A stretch of 64,000 bases of DNA, from the NCBI RefSeq assembly GCF_000165425.1, contig NW_001799244.1, positions 374,118 through 438,117 of the forward strand, written 5' to 3'. The stretch's first letter is position 1. Every line of letters starts with the position of its first letter. Of this stretch, positions 26,338 through 38,057 are shown piece after piece. The notes below the pieces were generated by a model. The model did no database searches, was not told where the DNA came from, and saw nothing but the letters and a program-made list of their open reading frames with translations. A program made the position numbers and the translations under genes. Source of the stretch: Paramecium tetraurelia. Taxonomy: Eukaryota > Ciliophora > Oligohymenophorea > Peniculida > Parameciidae.

Positions 26338-26970
26338 ATGATAGGATTATTTGTAGTTGAAGCCATTGTAGGAATGCGTAAAAACCTTTCGAAAATAGAG
26401 TATCAAGTCAAATGGCTTGGCTATTCCAAAGATGAAAATACATGGTAATTTGTATTTTACTAAAAAACAACCCTGTAGGGAATTACAAGAAAATTTAGTC
26501 TAAAATTGCAGTGATCTCATCAACCAATATCATTAAAACCAATTTTTTCAAAAATTCAAAGGTCTCATCACCGATTACAAAGAGATCAAGGGAAATCTGA
26601 GAACTGACAGGCCTTTCCAAATTATTAGAGAATTTGAAACTCAATTTTTAGTTAAATTTATTAATTAATTTAGATTGCCTATTATCCAAGGAAAAATAGG
26701 TTTGTCGGTTCATCTCTAATTAATAAATCAGAAGCTCCAATAGACCTATTACAAGAATTTTATTGTAAATAGGAGGAAGATGCAAAATAACAAGAATACA
26801 ACAATTAATAAATCGGTTGCGTTTTAGAGTTTTCTGAAAAATAATCATACGTTGTTTTGTTAGAATCTAAGGAAAGAGTGTTTGTTGACAACGAAATAAT
26901 TATCGATCGATAACCAGAGCTTTTACTCGACTATTTTGAAAATATGAATTGGATCACAACAGTAGAATGA
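26338..26970 (+). CDS. HP1-like chromodomain protein
   Basis: 191 residues after removing introns 26445-26478 and 26651-26673. A chromodomain begins almost at the N-terminus: FVVEAIVGMRKN, IEYQVKWLGYSKDENTWE, followed by the closing helix. The aromatic cage positions hold F/Y, W and W-E, as in methyl-lysine readers. The C-terminal part (YVVLLESKERVFVD, then PELLLDYFENMNW) resembles a chromo shadow domain, which makes HP1 dimers. In ciliates such proteins bind H3K9/K27-methylated chromatin and can act in heterochromatin or programmed DNA elimination. Which of these applies is not shown by sequence. It is divergent from the gene at 26285 with a 52-nt shared promoter region. Confidence 0.88.
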
Positions 26971-27184
26971 TTATTTATAATAAATATTTTGATTTAATAG
27001 TATCAAAAATTCAATTGCATCAAACATTCAATTTGTTTATTATTCCATTAAAAGTCCTGATCTCCTTATATATATATATCAATACCTTATTATCGATCAA
27101 ATATTGCTTCATTGATAATTTGTAAATCTAAATTGTGCTCCCTTTTAAGGAACTTCTCGATAAAAAAATAACATAAATTAAATA

Positions 27185-27861
27185 ATGTAACAATAGACAA
27201 GCCCATTTTTTTAGTGTCAAGAATATGTTGCTGAGTTGAGTAAACCTATAAGCTTGATCGAGTTTGCAAAAGAGAATATGCAAAATTAGTTATCTAAAGA
27301 ATAGTTATCAAATTCTCATAATCTACTTTCAGATCACAAACATAAAAAAAGCCTATAAGATGATAAGAGTATAGATTTGTTGTAATAATATAGATAGTTA
27401 ATCCATACAATTCAAATTGGGCTAACGTTTAGCTTAATAAACATTACAAAGTACAAGTTAGATGTAATGGCAGTAAGTGGGTTATAAAGAGAGTGGCTGA
27501 AGATGAACCTTCATAATCTATGGTAGGTAGTTTGCCAAATCTCCATAAACCTATTGAAAGCCAAAGAAAACTATTCTCAAATACTGTTTCAAAATAAATT
27601 AAAACAAGACTTAATAAATTTATTGTAGATTAACATCGATAATATGCGTTAACACCAAATGAACTTCAGCCTTATTAAAATTCATCACTTCCTCATTTAA
27701 ATACAAACCCCAATAATCATAATAGCGATAACAACAAATATAAAAATAATAATAAAAATAAAAATTATATAATTAAAATTCGCTTAAATTCAGAATCTCC
27801 AAAATAAATGCCTATTTTTGATATTAATTTTATCAAAAACCTTCAGCAATTCATAGTATGA
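27185..27861 (+). CDS. Hypothetical protein
   Basis: 215 residues with one intron at 27369-27397 (29 nt). It starts MQQQTSPFFQ, is polar and Ser/Asn/Lys-rich, and ends in an Asn/Lys run followed by IIKIRLN. A central segment (WANVQLNKHYKVQVRCNGSKWVIKR, read here in two parts) looks like short beta strands and could be a small folded domain. No family is recognised. Confidence 0.55.
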
Positions 27862-27923
27862 TATATATAACATGTTTAATACATCTTATTATATTGTGTA
27901 ATTGTCATAGTAAATTAAAACAT

Positions 27924-28193
27924 TCAATAGCCGAGCTTTCCAAATATCATCATTGGTGAAATTGAATCCTCATCTACATAAGTTCTAATGTTCGAGTTTT
28001 CTTCATTCAAAAAAGTCTCTTGCTTTTGTACTAAAATTTACATTTTTCTTAAGATTTTAGAATGATTCCTGGGTAATTTGAGTGATTCTACCATTTTGTG
28101 CAAATCTAATAAACTCATATCTGGCCTTTAGACGAATTCGATGATTTATTTTGGACAATAAGCTAGATTATGAAAGGGCAAATATGATGACAT
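27924..28193 (-). CDS. Small hypothetical protein
   Basis: One exon of 89 residues, MSSYLPFHNLAYCPKQ at the start and a helical, Lys/Gln-rich middle (KMVESLKLPRNHSKILRKMQ). It is convergent with the previous gene, 62 nt apart. No family is recognised. It uses only two reassigned Gln codons but reads cleanly from ATG to TGA. Confidence 0.5.
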
Positions 28194-28975
28194 TTTTTAT
28201 TCGTTAATAAACAAAGTATAATAATAAAGAAAATTAATTCAAAATCGATATCTATGATTCGCTTAACCAAATACTGCATGTCATATTATGTAAATATCAT
28301 AGGCTAAATTTTATTTGAAGATATTTAGTAATAAATCTATGGGTTTTGATCACTTAAACCCATTCTTATTATTAAAAAAGATTTATTTACTACCTATACC
28401 TAAAAGATAATTGATAATAAAATAAGAAGATCTTTGAGAGATAATAGAAAACTTCTTATCGCCTTGATAGCAATAATTAATTTTGTTACTCGGATTTTTT
28501 GTACAATGATATAAATGATATATTCTATGGATCTTACTGCATATCTGAAAAAGGATAAAAACAATAAAATATTTAGAATCGGTAGCAAATAACAAATTAA
28601 TTCTAATTATGCTAACTCTTCTATTATTTAGATATAATAAAATAAGATTCAGAAATTGAATATTTTTTATTCATTCAAAGTATCATTCTATAAAATGATA
28701 AGATAACTATGCTAGTTACTATTAATTTGTTGAATTATTAATAGAACTAGAATTAGTTTGGATGTTATACCTAATCTATAGAGACCTTATAGATTTATAA
28801 TTTCTTAAATCTCTTAAGTTTAAGATTTATTTACAATAGACTGCTCTGTTGAGTATCTGATTGAGATAAAGAATTACTAAATGGGAGAAAGACTTGGAAA
28901 ATACATAAATAATAAAGATTATATCAATATAATGAAAATATAATTTTTTAGTTTAAAATTACTACAATATTTACA
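28194..28975. other. Intergenic spacer without a recognised gene
   Basis: About 780 nt. Frames open by chance on the minus strand around 28383-28595, but they are Ile/Tyr-rich with no family and no reassigned Gln codons, so I do not call a gene. No tRNA-like clover leaf was seen. Confidence 0.45.
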
Positions 28976-30485
<1,510 letters not shown>

Positions 30486-31043
30486 CTTATTTATAAATTT
30501 TAATATGTTAAACAATTTTACACTTTTTAACTCACCCTGTTATTTTTCCCCTTTTGAAAATTTACCTAAAATACAAAGCCAATTCAAGACCCAAACCAGT
30601 AATCATTACCTAAAGTATTAAAGTGCCTATTTTCTTAAAGATAGTATCGATAGTCATAACACCTTATCTAAGATAAAATCCAAGATGTTAAATATTGAAT
30701 TAGAGACTCTAAAGCTTATAAATGAGGATATTAAAGTATATAAATTTATAATACTTTACATCAAATAAGCATAGATTAATTTTTTATTTATATATATTTA
30801 CTTTAATCATAAGTTGTTATATCAACTTCAAATGATATTCAAATAATCATATTTTCAACTTACATAGTGTTTGTTCTCTACTCTTTATTGTTATTATAGA
30901 ATTAAAAAAGGGTATTAATGTTATAGAATGTATATATGAAAATAATTATTTCACCTTTATTTTTTAATTTATTTGTTTGTGTTCAGGATATATTTCTTTA
31001 TTCAAATGGTTTATATTACAATTTAATAATTAATAGAATTACG
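30486..31043. other. Intergenic AT-rich spacer
   Basis: About 560 nt between divergent genes. Very AT-rich with no reading frame worth calling. It should contain both promoters. Confidence 0.45.
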
Positions 31044-31172
31044 ATGAATACCGAAGATTCGCAAACTCAAAATGAGGAATAAAACTCTATATCTCCAGTT
31101 AATTTGTTTAAAATCATAATATCTATTAAGGAGATTTTCAATGTGGCAAAAAAATGGGGGAAAGGCTATTGA
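31044..31172 (+). CDS. Short reading frame, possible gene start
   Basis: A 42-residue frame from ATG to TGA: MNTEDSQTQNEEQNSISP and then a Lys/Ile-rich helix. Codon use fits local genes, including TAA for Gln. It may be the first exon of a gene whose remainder has decayed in the following purine-rich stretch. Confidence 0.3.
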
Positions 31173-31520
31173 AATGGAATAAAAGAGTTTCCTACTAAGG
31201 AAATTTGGTAAATGGAAAATAAGTTGGGAAAGGTTTTTATATTGAGATTATGGAGATTATATTAAAGAGATTATGGGATAATTAAAGAAAAAGAAATAGT
31301 TAATTGAATATCAGGGAAAATTAATATTAAGGAGTTTAAATTTAAGGTAAGAAAGAGCCAAACGAAATTGATGGGAATATTTAAATAATTAAAGACATGG
31401 AAAAGGGATAAAGGATGGTCAAATTGAAAATAATGCATGGAGATTGGATCCAGGATAAGAGAACTAGAAATGGTTAAAAAAATACTCATAGATTTATAGA
31501 TGAATATCACAATAGTATCA
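31173..31520 (+). pseudogene. Decayed coding-like, purine-rich segment
   Basis: The plus strand is strongly purine-rich (A and G runs, few C). One plus frame is coding-like (GDYIKEIMGQLKKKKQ, ILRSLNLRQERAKRN) but is broken by TGA codons that I could not place inside introns. The opposite strand shows an 80-codon hydrophobic frame that is probably just a mirror of the purine bias. I read this as a gene remnant, with low certainty. Confidence 0.3.
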
Positions 31521-32114
31521 TTAATTTAAATCGGGTAAATTGGTAAATATGAATGTCACAAATAGTTGTGACTTATTTAATAATTATTCAAATTCATATT
31601 AGAAAATCGAATTTTTAATTATTTAAATTATAAAATCAAGAAATTAGTTTTTCTTAAGGGTTTTTATTTAAATACATTCACAGTTAATGTTATTATTTTT
31701 GTTAACTCTTTTCATCACTTAAAACAAATAGTTCTTATGTTCAATAACAACCACTTTTATCATTATTATTTATCATCAATATTTTAAATATATTTAATAA
31801 TTTAAAACTCTTGATGCAGTTTTACTTTTTTATACTTAGTATAATTATGAGATTACTTTTGGATTCTACTGATATAATGTATTCTTGCTAATTACATCCT
31901 ATTTGATAAAATGAATTGGATTTTGTTCATGCATTATCAAATAGTTCTATTGTTCTACTCAATAAAGATTTTTTAAATTTATGACCTTTTGATGAGTTTT
32001 AATAAATGATCAGATCATCCACATTTATAATAATTACATTTAATTTAAGATAGAGTAATAAAGTTAAAAGAATTGATATAGAAGAAATAGAAACATTGGA
32101 GCTTAGATATTAAA
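31521..32114. other. Intergenic AT-rich spacer
   Basis: About 590 nt with nothing recognised on either strand. A chance open frame continues into the following gene but has no support before the ATG at 32115. Confidence 0.4.
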
Positions 32115-32599
32115 ATGCAGAATATTAATATTAGGATAGATTTAGTTAATATTATTGATGATAATGAACGATTGAGTAAGATGATTCAAATGAGGAACAA
32201 TAGAAATAAGAAAAGACTTCGAGAACATTGTAAATGAATTGTTGGAGAAGTAAGTAACTTAAACAATTATCTAAAAAAAATGCGAGATAAATTATTGAAT
32301 AGCAAGATTAAAGCTCTAATGAAACCAATTTTCAACTATTAAAATAGGTAATACTCAAAGATTATCAAATATGATGCTTGCAATTAGTAAATATTAATTC
32401 TAGAGAGTTGAAAAAAGTATAAGATGTATTATAAAAAATGAAATTATTTATCGGCTCAAAGCTAAATGATTGAAGAACGGCCCCTTCAATCGGATGAATA
32501 TTTTAAGAGTTTTGAGTAGTAGATAGGTACATGAGAAGATAAAAAGGTAGTGTAAATGATTTTGGGGAGGAATTTTAAAGTGGTTTAGGAATTACCTGA
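32115..32599 (+). CDS. Small hypothetical helical protein, exon limits unresolved
   Basis: Begins MQNINIRIDLVNIIDDNER and is Lys/Asn/Arg-rich with long helices (NLNNYLKKMRDKLLN, ELKKVQDVLQKMKLF). An intron at 32230-32250 (21 nt, ending AAG) keeps the frame and removes a TGA. At least two more introns are needed near 32390 and 32450. The last exon reads IEERPLQSDEYFKSFEQQ and ends at TGA 32597-32599 if a 20-nt intron near 32526 is removed. No family is recognised. Confidence 0.4.
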
Positions 32600-32674
32600 A
32601 AACGATTTGTTTAATTTCAGAATTGATTATATGAATGATATTTAGACTTTTCATTAATTAATTAATCTAAACAA

Positions 32675-32965
32675 ATGAATCAAACTTCTATTTTTGAATA
32701 TCTTGATAACCTAAAATTATAAATGACTGACCCAACCCAAAAGCAATTAGAATATTATCACAATAACAAAGTATTGATAGCTTCGCAGCGAAAAATAGCT
32801 GTACCAAAATTATAGTCACCTCAGATTGGTTATTAAGAACCTAAATTCCTGTCACTTAGGAAGGCTGTATCGCAATAGGAAATTTGTGTGTATAAATAAC
32901 ATGCATTTATGAATCCTAATAATCAAAATAGGGGCAATTATGAATAAAGAATTACTTTATAATGA
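32675..32965 (+). CDS. Small hypothetical protein
   Basis: One exon of 96 residues. It starts MNQTSIFEYLDNLKLQ and is Gln/Lys-rich with a Tyr/His patch. The ATG overlaps a possible TGA of the preceding gene. Whether it is separate or a 3' exon of that gene is open. Confidence 0.42.
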
Positions 32966-33006
32966 ATTTTATAATAAATTAATATCTAATTATAAATCAT
33001 TATTTT

Positions 33007-33622
33007 ATGAAATCTGGATGTACCACAATTAAGAATGATTTAGAGCAGATTAAAGATATCCACTCTAAATGGAGGAATATGGACACTAAATAATCACAAA
33101 TAAGCCAAATTAGACAATTATAATTAACATTTACTGAGTAGAGAAATTTGGACTTTCAACTTCCTGACGTTTTTATAACTACCAGACAAATAAATTCAAA
33201 ACCACAAAGTAAATTTTAAGTTGATAACGAGAGATTAAGAAAATGAAGAAAATAACATCATTCAGTTTTAACCAAAATATGTAGACTAATGTTTAATCCA
33301 AGTAATAAAGAAACTAGGAATTGACTACTCTTTAAGCCAAATACTATCAATTTAAGTAATTATAAGCAACTATGTAAGGAATCTCTCTTGTTCTGTAAGA
33401 ACTACACCTCAATAGGATACTCTCAATAAAAGTATATCTATTCCTAAAAATGAGAATCTCTATGAAATAGATGGTACTAAGTTTCCCTATGGGTTATACT
33501 CAATGCACAAAAAAAGAAGGGATTGCATTGATGATGTGTTTCACAATTCGAAATCCCAAAGATCTAAGAATACTTTTTCGAATTATGTAGATTCAAGAAT
33601 TAGTTAGTGTATCATAAAATGA
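33007..33622 (+). CDS. Hypothetical protein
   Basis: 194 residues with one intron at 33209-33239 (31 nt, ending AAG). It begins MKSGCTTIKNDLEQIKDIHSK with a helical N-terminus, then a segment that looks folded (YVDQCLIQVIKKLGIDYSL) and a basic, Ser-rich tail (SMHKKRRDCIDDVFH). No family is recognised. Reading straight through the intron meets a TGA, so splicing is needed for the full product. Confidence 0.52.
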
Positions 33623-33798
33623 TTAATAGTTTAGCTGACTAAACACAGAAAGAGAATAAACAAAAAGAATATACAAGTCGGTCCTTTTTAGATAATGCTT
33701 ATTTTTCAATTATTTGTGCTAAAAACAATTGCAAACATCGTATCAAAATTAAGATTCGAGATTCTCTTCCAAAAGATTCCAGATTTTAGTAAAGTTGA
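33619..33798 (+). CDS. Very small hypothetical reading frame
   Basis: 59 residues from an ATG that overlaps the previous stop (ATGA) to TGA 33796-33798. It contains CAKNNCKHRIKIKIRD, with two closely spaced Cys and a His. It could be a last exon of the previous gene rather than its own gene. Confidence 0.3.
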
Positions 33799-33846
33799 AT
33801 GTTTTATTTAAAATGTGTTTCATATCAAAATTATTTTTTTAATATA

Positions 33847-34581
33847 ATGTCAGAAAACTTACAAAATCAAAAGGACTTTATACAAGAGAATTAATTGATT
33901 AAACAATCATTACTCCAGTATTGGCTCAAGATTTCAAAAACTCTTGATGAAGAATATGAAGAGATTCTTTAATTGGGGTCTGACTCTGATCCTATTGATA
34001 TTATTAATGCATTATTTATAATTGAAGATGCTCGATAAGAATAATTGAAGGTATAATGATTAATATTAATCTAGTCAGATAAACAACAATTAGAGACATT
34101 GAAGAATTAAATTGAATCATAAAAATAAGAAATTGTTGATTTGTAATAATAAAATGAGAAATTACCATAATCTAATAGCAAACCAGAATTCAATTCCGAA
34201 GTAAGACAATTAGAGATAAAAATCAATGAGTTATCCTTAGCACTTGTGAAAAGTAAGGAAGAAAAAGTTATTTACATGGAGTAGGCTCAAAAATAGATAT
34301 AACTTCTTAAAGAATAAGAATTAGAATTGAAGAGCAAATTATAAATGATGTAATTTGAAAAGTCAAAGAAATCATCCTTTGCTGAAATAGAAGAAAACGT
34401 AAGGAAAGGTTCTAAAGATTATATTGAAGAGGACATTTCCAGATAATCTGTTTCTCCTTAGACATAAAAAATCAAATTAGATCATTCCAAACCATGCATA
34501 AGTTAAAGCTTGAAAAAATTAACTAAAGTAGATTAGGTTTAAGGAGCATCATAATCATCCTTTAGGTTTGGTAATAAATGA
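33847..34581 (+). CDS. Coiled-coil hypothetical protein
   Basis: 236 residues after removing a canonical intron at 34051-34074. The N-terminal ~70 residues look globular (LQYWLKISKTLDEEYEEIL). The middle is a coiled coil rich in Gln, Glu and Lys (VRQLEIKINELSLALVKSK). The C-terminus is basic and Ser-rich. It is convergent with the selenophosphate synthetase gene. No family is recognised. Confidence 0.68.
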
Positions 34582-34817
34582 ATTTTCAATATATTTCCTC
34601 TAAAAATTAAGTAAATTTGATTTGTAATTATTTAATATCACTTTTCCATCAAGTCTCGTATATTTTTTAAGATGATCATTAATCTTCAAGATTTCTAATT
34701 ACGGAACTAGTTATAATTCTTAATTATAATAAATATTTTTTAGAACTCCTTTTACTTAGTAAATTAATTCAATATCTAAAGATATGGCAATTTTTATATA
34801 AATTTTGATTAATAAAA

Positions 34818-36516
34818 TCAAACTTCTTGGATCTTTACATTTTTTGAAATGACTGCATCTCTTTCTTGGCTTTTTTCAACTCTACCAATAACCCAACCCC
34901 ATTCTCCAATTAAATGTTTATAATCTTTAAGAAATGAATCTGGATCCTTTGTAGCTATTAGTAATCCTCCAGATGTTTCAGCAGCAAGTCCTTCTAAAAA
35001 TCTAAAATCTCTAGCCTTTTTATCCAATTTGTATAGATTTTGAATGATAGGTAGTTTATCAATAACAAATTACACTTTTCTTCTTTAGGCTCTAGCCAAA
35101 TATCTGGCATGTCCCAAAATTCCAAATCCTGTTACATCAGTTGATGCTTTGATATTGTGCTTTTTAAACAAAGAGGCTGCTGCAGCATTTAATGTGCACA
35201 TGCTTTTTGTTGCATGATCAAATGCTTAATTAATTTCACTTTCATTTGTAATTCCTTTAATTGCATCCCATTTCGATGGTATAGTGGTCATCCATTGATA
35301 TGTATTAACAGCTAATTGAACCCCCAAAGGTTTTGTTAAAACTAAATAATCACCTGCCTCAGCACCATTAGGCATGATAAAGTCATCCTTGTGATTTGAA
35401 GCAATTCCAACACCACCTCTAATAAATCTAAATAAATTAATACATTTAGGGCCAAGAAGAATGAGGCGTATGTTATACCTACGGANNNNNNNNNNNNNNN
35501 NNNNNNNNNNNNNNNNNNNNNNNNNNNNNNNNNNNNNNNNNNNNNNNNNNNNNNNNNNNNNNNNNNNNNNNNNNNNNNNNNNNNNNNNNNNNNNNNNNNN
35601 NNNNNNNNNNNNNNNNNNNNNNNNNNNNNNNNNNNATTATTTGGATATGGAAGGTTTTATGGATTGTAAAGGGTTTAAGGTTAATGTTAAATAGGTTGTT
35701 GATTTGTTTTTGTGATTTTTTTAAAAGGGGGATGATGAAGATTTTTTTGTGAAATTGATTTTTGTTGATTGATAAAATGATAAATAAATTTAAATATAAT
35801 TTGTAATAAATTTAATTGAATAAAATTTAGATGGTATAGTGGTAATAAATTGATATGTATTAAAAGATAATTGAAAAAAAAAAGGTTTTGTTAAAAATAA
35901 ATAATAAAATGAATAAGAAAAATTAGGAATGATAAAGTAATCCTTGTGATTTGAAGCAATTCCAACACCACCTCTAATAAATCTAAATAAATTAATACAT
36001 TTATGGCCAAGGACTCTAGACACTCTGTCCTCCAGTAACAGAAGTTTTTGCTTCCTTTGCACAGTCATTAAAACCTTCCAACATAAGTGATGTTGATATT
36101 TATTTTTCTTCATCTGTCATCTTGGTACAAACACCCAATACCATTAGCATTGTATCAACTTGAGTGACACCCATAGCATAGAGGTCACTCAACACATTGC
36201 AACATGCTATTCTACCTTATGCATAAGGATTGGCTACTAATGGGTAGAAGTAATCTATAGTTGAAATTGTATGAAAATCCTAAGTTCGCTTTACAGGATA
36301 AACAGAAACATCTGGTGTTTCCTTTCCAATATCACCTTCACCAATCTAACCCAAGTATTTCAACAATTATGTTTATGGAACCTTACATCCACATCCTTTT
36401 AATTCTGTGAAGTTAGTCATGGCAAAACCTTTAGGTAATCCATAATTTTCAGGTTACCAATTAAATAACTTGGGGTATTTTGTTCCCAGATTTGATGGCT
36501 TGATAAACCTTTTCAT
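34818..36516 (-). CDS. selD: Selenophosphate synthetase (selenide, water dikinase)
   Basis: It makes selenophosphate from selenide and ATP for selenocysteine synthesis. Visible parts: N-terminal KGCGCKVP with Cys at the catalytic Sec/Cys position and the following Lys, [13 protein letters not shown] with its Asp, [28 protein letters not shown], then [45 protein letters not shown] and the [13 protein letters not shown] end. An intron at 35974-35998 (25 nt) is confirmed by the protein; a second copy of it lies at 35420-35444 because the gene is broken by an assembly gap whose flanks overlap. The true gene is therefore continuous and about 500 nt shorter than the span given. A Cys enzyme supports Sec synthesis in an organism where TGA is also the only stop. 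Confidence 0.93.
35486..35635. other. Assembly gap (150 N)
   Basis: Run of 150 N inside the selenophosphate synthetase gene. A round length like this is usually a placeholder. The bases just left of it (about 35455-35485) do not match the gene and look like low-quality read end. Confidence 0.97.
35636..35936. other. Cytosine-free artefactual copy of flanking gene sequence
   Basis: About 300 nt contain no C at all on the plus strand. From about 35800 the sequence aligns base by base with 35250-35380 if C is replaced by A (for example GCCTCAGCACC appears as GAATAAGAAAA). At about 35937 normal bases resume and match 35383 onward almost perfectly. This is a base-calling failure at a read end, not biology. 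Confidence 0.92.
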
Positions 36517-37112
36517 TTAATATAATTTAAAATTCCTATTGCATCATGATTCGGTATTAATTACCCATTATTTTTATGTCATCATTTATTATATGTAATT
36601 ACAAACGAAACAACAATTACTTAAAATAACCTTCAAGTTATAGCAAATATATTTAAATATCAATTTTATAATTAGTCCTAATCTCTAAAAAAACAATTAT
36701 CCTGTTTGAAATATTGTATATTTGAATATAAACAGTTTAATATACATGCATATTTATCTTTAAATCAAAAATTATTATGATATTCTTAAAATTAGGAGCC
36801 ATTAATTTTATGTTTGATTTAAATGTATTATATTCTTAGTTTACTTAATGGTTTTATTTTGCAAATTGTAACAGACAAAAAAAGTTGTTTAGGTTATATT
36901 AGAACTTTTTTGTGAAACTATTTAATGAGTCTAATGATGTATATAATTATTTTTATATGAATTTATTTTTATATTAACTTATTTTTCATAAGTTTCTTCT
37001 TTTCTATTAAAATCATGTATTAATTAGAATTAATTTTTATACTCAGTAAGTTTAAAAGTTACTTTAGGTCTGCATTTTTATTATATAATATAATTAGTAA
37101 ATTATTTCAAAA
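36517..37112. other. Intergenic region between divergent genes
   Basis: About 595 nt, AT-rich, no gene seen. It separates the selenophosphate synthetase start from the next plus-strand start and should hold two promoters. Confidence 0.45.
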
Positions 37113-37642
37113 ATGAGTTCACCCTAATCCATAGGTAGTCCAACTCTTCAAGCCCATTTTAAGCCCTCTCTATTTGCTCCGAAAACAGGCTCCCCTTACT
37201 CTTCAAATCTAATCAAAAGTATGGAAGTTCTTAAAAATCCTATTAGCAAAATAACCCAGTAGTAACCGTATTAACACTCCTATCATCAAAACAGAGAGAG
37301 CAAGGACTTTAAATTTTAGTGATTCAGAATCAAAGCCAGAATCTAAACGATGGGATGCTGTATGTAAGGTAGAAAAATCGATCAACATACTCAGAAAAAC
37401 AAAGGGAAAAGTTGATTTCTCATTTCAAATTAAGGTAGAAGAAATAATAAATGAAATGATGGTGATCTGTGGAATTGATGAAAAAGTCTCAAAATTGTTT
37501 CTTTAGATCAAAGAGGAACGTGAATAAAGAAAATAATCCCAATTAAAGACCTTAAAGTTCATTAAAGGCCAATTGGACTAAATAGAATAATTAGTAAGAA
37601 TATAACTAATCTTAGAAAAGAAGATGTCAGGAATACTACTGA
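37113..37642 (+). CDS. Hypothetical protein
   Basis: 159 residues after removing introns 37219-37246 and 37594-37615. It begins MSSPQSIGSPTLQAHFKP and is Ser/Pro-rich up to residue ~60. A helical part follows (VCKVEKSINILRKTKGKVD, VEEIINEMMVICGIDEKV) and a Gln/Lys coiled coil closes it. No family is recognised. The last intron is chosen because it gives a clean end (LKRRCQEYY) rather than a hydrophobic run-on. Confidence 0.58.
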
Positions 37643-38057
37643 TAACCATAAAATATATTTTCTTAAGTTATAATTACAAGTAACTATTTTAATATAATTA
37701 ATTCTTCTTTCTCAAAATTAACATTTTAAATGTCACCCATCTAGATATGTACATCTAAAATCCAAAGTCACAAATAAAATATCTTCATTCATTTTAATTA
37801 TAAACTTATATCATTATCTGATGCAATTATTCTTTGAATACTAGATTCTCTAATCCTAGAAAGTTAAGTTAAATATTAAATTCTTTTGATAATAATCTAA
37901 ATTTGAAGTGTGTCAAATCAAACAGTTTTTGAGTAGAATTCACCATGAACCATGTTGATCAAATTTGGAAATTGTTGTTATCAAATATATATATGTAACA
38001 AATATCCAAATTAATAAAAACTATTAAAAATTCAGAATTTTATTCCATAATATTTTT
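37643..38057. other. Intergenic AT-rich spacer
   Basis: About 415 nt with no reading frame worth calling. Contains an (AT)n run near 37988. Confidence 0.45.

Noticed and set aside
28383-28595. Two overlapping minus-strand frames of 60-70 codons
   Set aside because: Both are Ile/Tyr-rich chance frames in AT-rich DNA, have no reassigned Gln codons and no family.
35636-35936. C-free sequence as an internal eliminated sequence or foreign insert
   Set aside because: It aligns to adjacent gene sequence under a simple C-to-A replacement and sits beside a gap, so it is a read artefact.
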